A DNA stretch of 64,000 nucleotides from Nocardioides sp. Root240. Its GTDB lineage: Bacteria; Actinomycetota; Actinomycetes; Propionibacteriales; Nocardioidaceae. Shown in pieces: positions 59,369-64,000 of this stretch; positions within the stretch are counted from its first letter, which is position 1, and every line of letters begins with the position of its first letter. The position numbers and the translations under genes were made by a program. The notes under the pieces are model-generated. The model had not been told where the DNA came from. It searched no databases and saw only the letters and a program-made list of their open reading frames with translations. The DNA is taken from positions 566,096-630,095 of the forward strand of contig NZ_LMIT01000001.1 of NCBI RefSeq assembly GCF_001428825.1, written 5' to 3'.

Positions 59369-61642
59369 TCACGGGACCTGGCTGCGCACCTCGCACCCGC
59401 TCGCGCGGTCCTTCTGCGCGCCCCCGACGCACCGGTCCCGCCCGGCGGCACCGTAGAGCGAGTCCGCACCGGCTCCGCCGCTGAGCAGGTCGGCGCCGGC
59501 GTCGCCGTACAGCCTGTCGGTACCGGCGTCGCCGGTGACCGTGTCGTTGCCGGTGCCCCCTCGCGCGACGTCGTTGCCTGCACCGGAGACGATCTTGTCG
59601 TTGCCACCTCCGCCGACGATGGTGTCGTTGCCACCGCCACCGGTGATCCGGTCGGCCGCCCTGGACCCGGTGAGCCGGTCGGCGCCGGAACCGCCCACCA
59701 GACGGACGATGCCGGTGATGACGTCACTGCCGGAGACACCGGGCACGAGGCTCGCGACGACGGCGGTCCTCAGGTCCACGTAGCTGACGGTGTCGCCCGC
59801 GCCGCCGGCCACCTTGTCGGCTCCGGTGCCGGGCTGGAAGGTGTCGGCGCCGGGTCCGCCGGTGAAGGAGTCGTTGCCCGAGCGGCCCACCAGCACGGTG
59901 CCGCTCTCGAGCGGGTCGAAGACGTCGTCGTACGACGACCCGATGATCCGCTCCGGCCACGGGATGTGGCCCTGGGTCGGGTTGTTCGCGCCGATCTGGT
60001 CGAGCCCGCCGGCTCCGGCGACATTGGTGAACCCGCTGCCGCAGCTGTCCGAGCACACCCACACCCCGGTGTACGGCGCCGAGCCGGCGTAGGGCGCGGT
60101 GAGGTCGGAGTAGCTGACGGTGTCGGTCCCGCCCTCGCCGTACGCCGTGTCGGCCCCGGTGCCGGGCAGGAGGACGTCGTTGCCGTCGCCGCCGCGGATG
60201 GTGTCGTTGCCGTCGCCGCCGACGAGTGCGTCGTTGCCGGCCTCGCCGTACAGCTTGTCGTTGCCGGCACCGCCCGTGACCGTGTCGTTGCCGCCCTGGC
60301 CGCAGATCGTGTCGTTGCCGCCCAGGCCGTTGACCGAGTCGTTGCCCGAGGTCCCCACGATGACGTCGTCACCGGGCGTCGGCAGCTCGCCGAGGCCGAT
60401 CGCGACCGTCGCGGCCAGCCCGTTGCAGGTCAGGCCCGCGGACGGCGCCGCGAACGACTGGACCGCGCCCCAGGTGATCTTCGCGGTCGCGAGCGTCGTC
60501 CCGGCGGGCTCGGCGATGAAGCCGTAGCGCCAGTAGTAGGTCTTCCCCGGTGTCACGCCCATCCCGGGACTGGAACCGGCGCCGCTCGGCCGCCAGTCGA
60601 ACTCCGAGAGGAAGGAGTCGCCGGAGTTGTCGATCGTCCCGCTGACGAGCTGCTGCACCTGGTTGGTGTTGTCGACCAACGACTGCGCCGACGTCGGCAG
60701 CCCCTCCACCTTGGCCTTGCTCGTGTCGCGCGCGAACACCACCTCGCCCGGCACGTGGTTCGTGAAGACCTCCGCCCGCGAGAGGACGCCGTAGGTCGTG
60801 GCCATCGAGGTGTCGAGCTCGTACGTCGGGCTGGTCCTCGTCGACGGGTTGTCGTAGCGCACCCGGTAGGCATAGCCCGGGTGCGGCACCGTCGGGTTCG
60901 TCGTGCTGGGTGGGGGCGCGACGCCGGTCCCGGTGTCGGACGCGAACACGTTGAGCGGTGCCTGCATCGCGTGGAAGGTCGGGACGCCGTTGGTGTTGAT
61001 CACCGCGCCGCCGGTGATCGTGCCGTTGACGGCACCGGTCGACTTCACGGGCACCGCGATCTCCACGCCGTGCCCGCCGACGGTCGGCCAGTAGTGCGAC
61101 TCATAGCAGCCCGATGCGTACCCGCACAGCACCTGCCACGAGTTCGGCTTGCCCGTCGTCGCCGTCGCGGACTGGAACTTCGCCGTTCCGGGCTGGGGAC
61201 AGGTCGCGTCGTTCTCCGCGACCCCGTCGAAGAAGCAGACCGACTTCGCCGACGTGTCGATGCTCATGCCCGACGGCAGGGTGAAGACGGGGACCACGCC
61301 CTGGAAGCCGCACGGCGTCGAGATCGAGCGCGCCCACACCCGCAGGTAGAACGTCTCGCCCACCCGCGGGTGGCCCGCGTCGAGGTTGACCTCGGCCCCC
61401 ATCGCCGCCACCACGCCGGTGCTCGGCGTCACGACCTGACCGCTGCCCATGTTGGCGATGATCATCGACTGGCAGTCGATGACCGACGTCGACCGGGTCG
61501 CGCCGTCGTAGAAGACCGAGGTGGCGTGCCACCCGTCCTGCGGGTAGCCCGCCGCCCCCGCCGGACTCGCCGTCACGAGCCCCACAAATGTCCATCCCGT
61601 GACGACGAGCAGCAGTGAACCGAGGACCGAGAAGATGCGCAC
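59369..61642 (-). CDS. large secreted protein with RTX-like repeats
   Basis: A 757-residue secreted protein. A signal peptide (about 1-31, GTG start) is followed by about 400 residues of beta-rich, fibronectin-like sequence with several Cys pairs, and then by two blocks of calcium-binding nonapeptides (GLGGNDTICGQGGNDTVTGG and later GGGGNDTIVGGGGNDKIVSG). The last 15 residues hold a Cys pair. It may be a cell-surface or matrix protein. It is a distant relative of the RTX-like gene at 57057. Confidence 0.82.
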   Translation of the reverse strand: MRIFSVLGSLLLVVTGWTFVGLVTASPAGAAGYPQDGWHATSVFYDGATRSTSVIDCQSMIIANMGSGQVVTPSTGVVAAMGAEVNLDAGHPRVGETFYLRVWARSISTPCGFQGVVPVFTLPSGMSIDTSAKSVCFFDGVAENDATCPQPGTAKFQSATATTGKPNSWQVLCGYASGCYESHYWPTVGGHGVEIAVPVKSTGAVNGTITGGAVINTNGVPTFHAMQAPLNVFASDTGTGVAPPPSTTNPTVPHPGYAYRVRYDNPSTRTSPTYELDTSMATTYGVLSRAEVFTNHVPGEVVFARDTSKAKVEGLPTSAQSLVDNTNQVQQLVSGTIDNSGDSFLSEFDWRPSGAGSSPGMGVTPGKTYYWRYGFIAEPAGTTLATAKITWGAVQSFAAPSAGLTCNGLAATVAIGLGELPTPGDDVIVGTSGNDSVNGLGGNDTICGQGGNDTVTGGAGNDKLYGEAGNDALVGGDGNDTIRGGDGNDVLLPGTGADTAYGEGGTDTVSYSDLTAPYAGSAPYTGVWVCSDSCGSGFTNVAGAGGLDQIGANNPTQGHIPWPERIIGSSYDDVFDPLESGTVLVGRSGNDSFTGGPGADTFQPGTGADKVAGGAGDTVSYVDLRTAVVASLVPGVSGSDVITGIVRLVGGSGADRLTGSRAADRITGGGGNDTIVGGGGNDKIVSGAGNDVARGGTGNDTVTGDAGTDRLYGDAGADLLSGGAGADSLYGAAGRDRCVGGAQKDRASGCEVRSQVP

Positions 61643-61703
61643 CCGCTCACGCTAGGGAGCCGGGGCGCACCTCTGCCTCAGGGTCCGACCCCAACATTTG
61701 CGC

Positions 61704-64000
61704 TCAGCGGATCACCCGGAAGGTGTCCGTCCCGAACCGCTGGAGGGTCGCCCCCCGCAGCTTGACCGTCTTCGGACCGAGCGGGATGCCCTTGGGCACG
61801 GTGACGTACCGGCGGACGGTCCCGGTCGAGGTCGCGACCCCCGTGCCGACCTGGCGGGTGCCGATGGTGATCACGTACCTCTCCCCCGGCAGCAGGCGGG
61901 AGCCGGTGACCAGGATCTGCCGGCCTCGCTTCTGGGCTGTCTGCACGACGTTGACCTTGAAGGTCGCCTTCGGAGTCGCCACGGTCCACGGCTTCGTCGT
62001 CGTCGTGGTCGCACCGTCGGGCGCCGTGACGCGCACGCGCAGGGTGTGTGCCCCCGGCCTGCGGAGCAGCGACAGGAACCCGTCGGCGAAGCACGCGGCA
62101 TACGCGCCCCCGTCCTGGGAGCACTTCACCGTGTAGCCCGCGTACGGCGGCAGCACGATGTTGAGGTCCCGCAGCGAGAGCTGGAAGCGCGCCCTGGTCG
62201 CCGAGGTCGCGACCAGCGCGACCTGCGGGTCGACGAACTTCGTGAACAGGTCGACCTCGTAGGGCCCGTCCTGGGACACCTGCTGGGTGTCCGACTCGAG
62301 GTAGGTCGAGGCGACCATCGTGTCGCTGACCTTTTCGGCCGGCCACGGGAACGGTGCGTTGTTCGCGCACGGCTTGTCGAAGACCACCGTCGGACCGGCG
62401 GTGAGCCGGCACTTCACCGTGCCCTGGAAGGTCCCGAAGTCGCCCTCGTCGGTGGGCAGCACCTCGGCCACCTGGACCGAGTACGGCGGGTAGACGTTGC
62501 GGTACTGCCGGTCGAGGAAGGCCGTCGGCGTGCTGCGCAGGACACTGCGGTAGCCGGGCTGGGTCGCCGCCTTGATCTCGACCGTCGCCAACGCCGGCGC
62601 CGGGCGCAGTGCCTTGCCGAGCGGCTCCTGCTCGAACGGGAAGTAGAAGGTGTACGACCCGATCGCGTCCGCCTGCGGCGTCCCCGCGATCTGCAGGTAC
62701 CAGTGCCCGTTGCGCTCCTCGATGTCCGGGTGCACCCCCTCGGGCAGCTGGGACGCGATCGTGGTGACGTACGGGAAGATCGTCAGGTCCTGGCTCTCGA
62801 CGAGCAGCGGCGAGGGGAACACCTCGACCACGTCGACCCTCGAGAAGGTGCCGGCCGGCATCTCGACCCGCGGCGTCATCGTGTCGTACGACGGCCGGTG
62901 GTCGCCCTCGATCGGGAAGGACTTCGTCGTGACCTGGCCATAGCCGTTGGTCACCTTGACCGTCACCTGCGGCAGGAAGTCCTGGTCGTCGGGGATCCGG
63001 AAGGTCGGCGACTCCGACCAGTTCTCGTTGGTGGGCGCGCTGCTCGGCACGATCATCGCGCCGGTGTCGCACGTGGGGACGTCGCCACCGGAATCCTGGC
63101 AGTGAACCGTGTAGGTCTTGCGGACGACGTCGCCGCGCGCGTCGTTCGCCCACTCGACGTCGACGGTGAAGGTGTCGGTACGGGTGGCCTGCAGCAGGCG
63201 CAGGTCCAGGAAGAGCGAGCCGTCCAGGACCCGCTCGTCGCGGATCTTGGCGCTGAGCACCTCCGGCGCCGGCGGGGACATCGTGAACTCGATGACGCCG
63301 GAGCGGGTGAAGGACGGCGGGCCGTCGACGGTGTACGACGGCGTGGCCCGGTACCGGCCGGCCACCGTGAGCCGCTTGGTGACCGACGCGACGGCGGGCA
63401 ACGGGATCGTCTCCGCGACGGTGCCGTCGTCGTCCAGGCGCTCGAGCGTCCAGGCGTAGGAACCGGGGAGGCCCTGGCCGGGGGTGGACAGGTTGGCCGA
63501 GAGCCGGACCACGTTGTCGGCGATCAGGATGCCCTGCACGCTCGGCACCAGGTTGACCGGCCGCAGCGTCAGGTCGAAAGGCAGCATGCCCACCGTGCGG
63601 GTCCCGCCGCCCGGCTTGGAGAACGTCCACAGCGGTGCCACCGTGACCCGCTCGGCGACGGGGAGGTCCGGGCGGATCAGCTGGAAGTCGATCTTCACCG
63701 GCTGGTCGCCCTCCTGGTGCCGCAGCAGCGACATCTGGGCGATCTCGCCGGTCGGGTCGACGTACTCCAGCGTCAGGCGCGGACGGTAGGGGCTCCAGAC
63801 GCCGGTGGCGGTGCGGCGCTCGGAGACCATCAGCCAGTTGCGGCTGAACAGCACCCGGTAGGTCGAGACCGGCTGGCCATCACGGTTGGTCGCCCCGGCC
63901 GGCGCGGCGACGTCGACGGACGGCAGCGTGTTCCCGCCCTCGGCGAAGTGGATGTCGTCGGGCCCCGAGGCCTCCGGGGAGTAGCCGAGAACCGGGTCCG
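61704..64000 (-). CDS. very large secreted or surface beta-rich protein, 5' end outside the window
   Basis: The open frame continues to the window edge without a stop, so the start lies upstream of 64000; at least 764 residues are in view. The sequence is beta-strand-rich, with Ig-like spacing, paired Cys (HCQDSGGDVPTCD and KCSQDGGAYAACF) and a basic C-terminal domain (PLGPKTVKLRG). No membrane helix or anchor motif is present in the visible part. I do not recognise the family. It follows the RTX-like gene on the same strand with a 61-base gap. Confidence 0.75.
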   Translation of the reverse strand, partial: DPVLGYSPEASGPDDIHFAEGGNTLPSVDVAAPAGATNRDGQPVSTYRVLFSRNWLMVSERRTATGVWSPYRPRLTLEYVDPTGEIAQMSLLRHQEGDQPVKIDFQLIRPDLPVAERVTVAPLWTFSKPGGGTRTVGMLPFDLTLRPVNLVPSVQGILIADNVVRLSANLSTPGQGLPGSYAWTLERLDDDGTVAETIPLPAVASVTKRLTVAGRYRATPSYTVDGPPSFTRSGVIEFTMSPPAPEVLSAKIRDERVLDGSLFLDLRLLQATRTDTFTVDVEWANDARGDVVRKTYTVHCQDSGGDVPTCDTGAMIVPSSAPTNENWSESPTFRIPDDQDFLPQVTVKVTNGYGQVTTKSFPIEGDHRPSYDTMTPRVEMPAGTFSRVDVVEVFPSPLLVESQDLTIFPYVTTIASQLPEGVHPDIEERNGHWYLQIAGTPQADAIGSYTFYFPFEQEPLGKALRPAPALATVEIKAATQPGYRSVLRSTPTAFLDRQYRNVYPPYSVQVAEVLPTDEGDFGTFQGTVKCRLTAGPTVVFDKPCANNAPFPWPAEKVSDTMVASTYLESDTQQVSQDGPYEVDLFTKFVDPQVALVATSATRARFQLSLRDLNIVLPPYAGYTVKCSQDGGAYAACFADGFLSLLRRPGAHTLRVRVTAPDGATTTTTKPWTVATPKATFKVNVVQTAQKRGRQILVTGSRLLPGERYVITIGTRQVGTGVATSTGTVRRYVTVPKGIPLGPKTVKLRGATLQRFGTDTFRVIR

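Overview
The window is high-GC DNA (roughly 70% by eye) with many GTG starts, many 4-base stop/start overlaps and almost no AT-rich stretches. An Mce lipid-import operon with its own ATPase, a LexA box of the actinobacterial type, a KstR-type operator, a DUF222/HNH gene and a DUF6458 gene all point to an actinobacterium. Nocardioides or another member of the Nocardioidaceae is the best guess; this is inference, because no rRNA or tRNA gene is present. No complete insertion sequence, prophage or CRISPR array was seen.

Layout. (1) 121-13874, minus strand: a complete Mce system. Two YrbE permeases, an MceG-type ATPase and six Mce proteins are followed by an HAE3/RND exporter, a parvulin-type foldase and a small membrane protein, nearly all translationally coupled. 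(2) 14024-18959: a membrane protein, a DNA photolyase, an alpha/beta hydrolase, a stand-alone sigma region-2 protein divergent from a MerR-DICT regulator, and an FAD oxidoreductase; together they look like a light or oxidative response neighbourhood. (3) 19021-22713: a CsoR/CstR-like repressor with a DUF302 protein, divergent from an MMPL transporter, an AhpD-like protein, a Cys-rich small protein and a DUF2892 membrane protein. Two C-tract/G-tract operators lie in the shared promoter region. (4) 22716-27540: an RDD protein, a nine-residue-repeat protein, a 168-bp MITE-like inverted repeat, a cardiolipin synthase, a DUF222/HNH gene with a 3'-terminal frameshift and a perfect SOS box.

(5) 27560-36191, minus strand: a compact type IV pilus cluster (major pilin, PilT, PilB, PilC, two minor prepilins, a 743-residue PilX-like protein and a prepilin peptidase that seems to start at CTG inside a CTGA overlap). 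(6) 36538-42619: a PHA-synthase-like hydrolase, a MazEF module under a 30-bp perfect palindrome, an ECF sigma factor opposite a membrane protein, a family-2 glycosyltransferase, an SDR and an Lrp/AsnC regulator. (7) 42701-44250: phenylalanine hydroxylase, then a GIY-YIG nuclease gene flanked by two 112-bp direct repeats that differ at only two positions. Each repeat is itself a pair of inverted REP-like units, and a further copy lies at 36410.

(8) 44253-52830: a LysR regulator divergent from an FprA-type ferredoxin reductase, a 2-hydroxyacid dehydrogenase, a DsrE-like protein, a 90-bp two-part hairpin, a hydrolase-LuxR fusion, a trypsin-like PDZ protease, a GH6 glycosidase, two small proteins and an HNH nuclease. 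(9) 52840-56972: an AraC regulator, a SnoaL-like protein, a YhhN lysoplasmalogenase and a Tat-exported cholesterol oxidase with a KstR-like box just upstream. (10) 57057-64000: two secreted RTX-like repeat proteins, a PQ-loop membrane protein, a small secreted protein and a very large secreted or surface protein cut by the window edge.

The strongest candidate for something undescribed is the GIY-YIG gene bracketed by duplicated REP-like repeats. Next are the Mce-RND-parvulin operon, the MerR-DICT/sigma/photolyase group and the persulfide-type locus at 19-22.7 kb.
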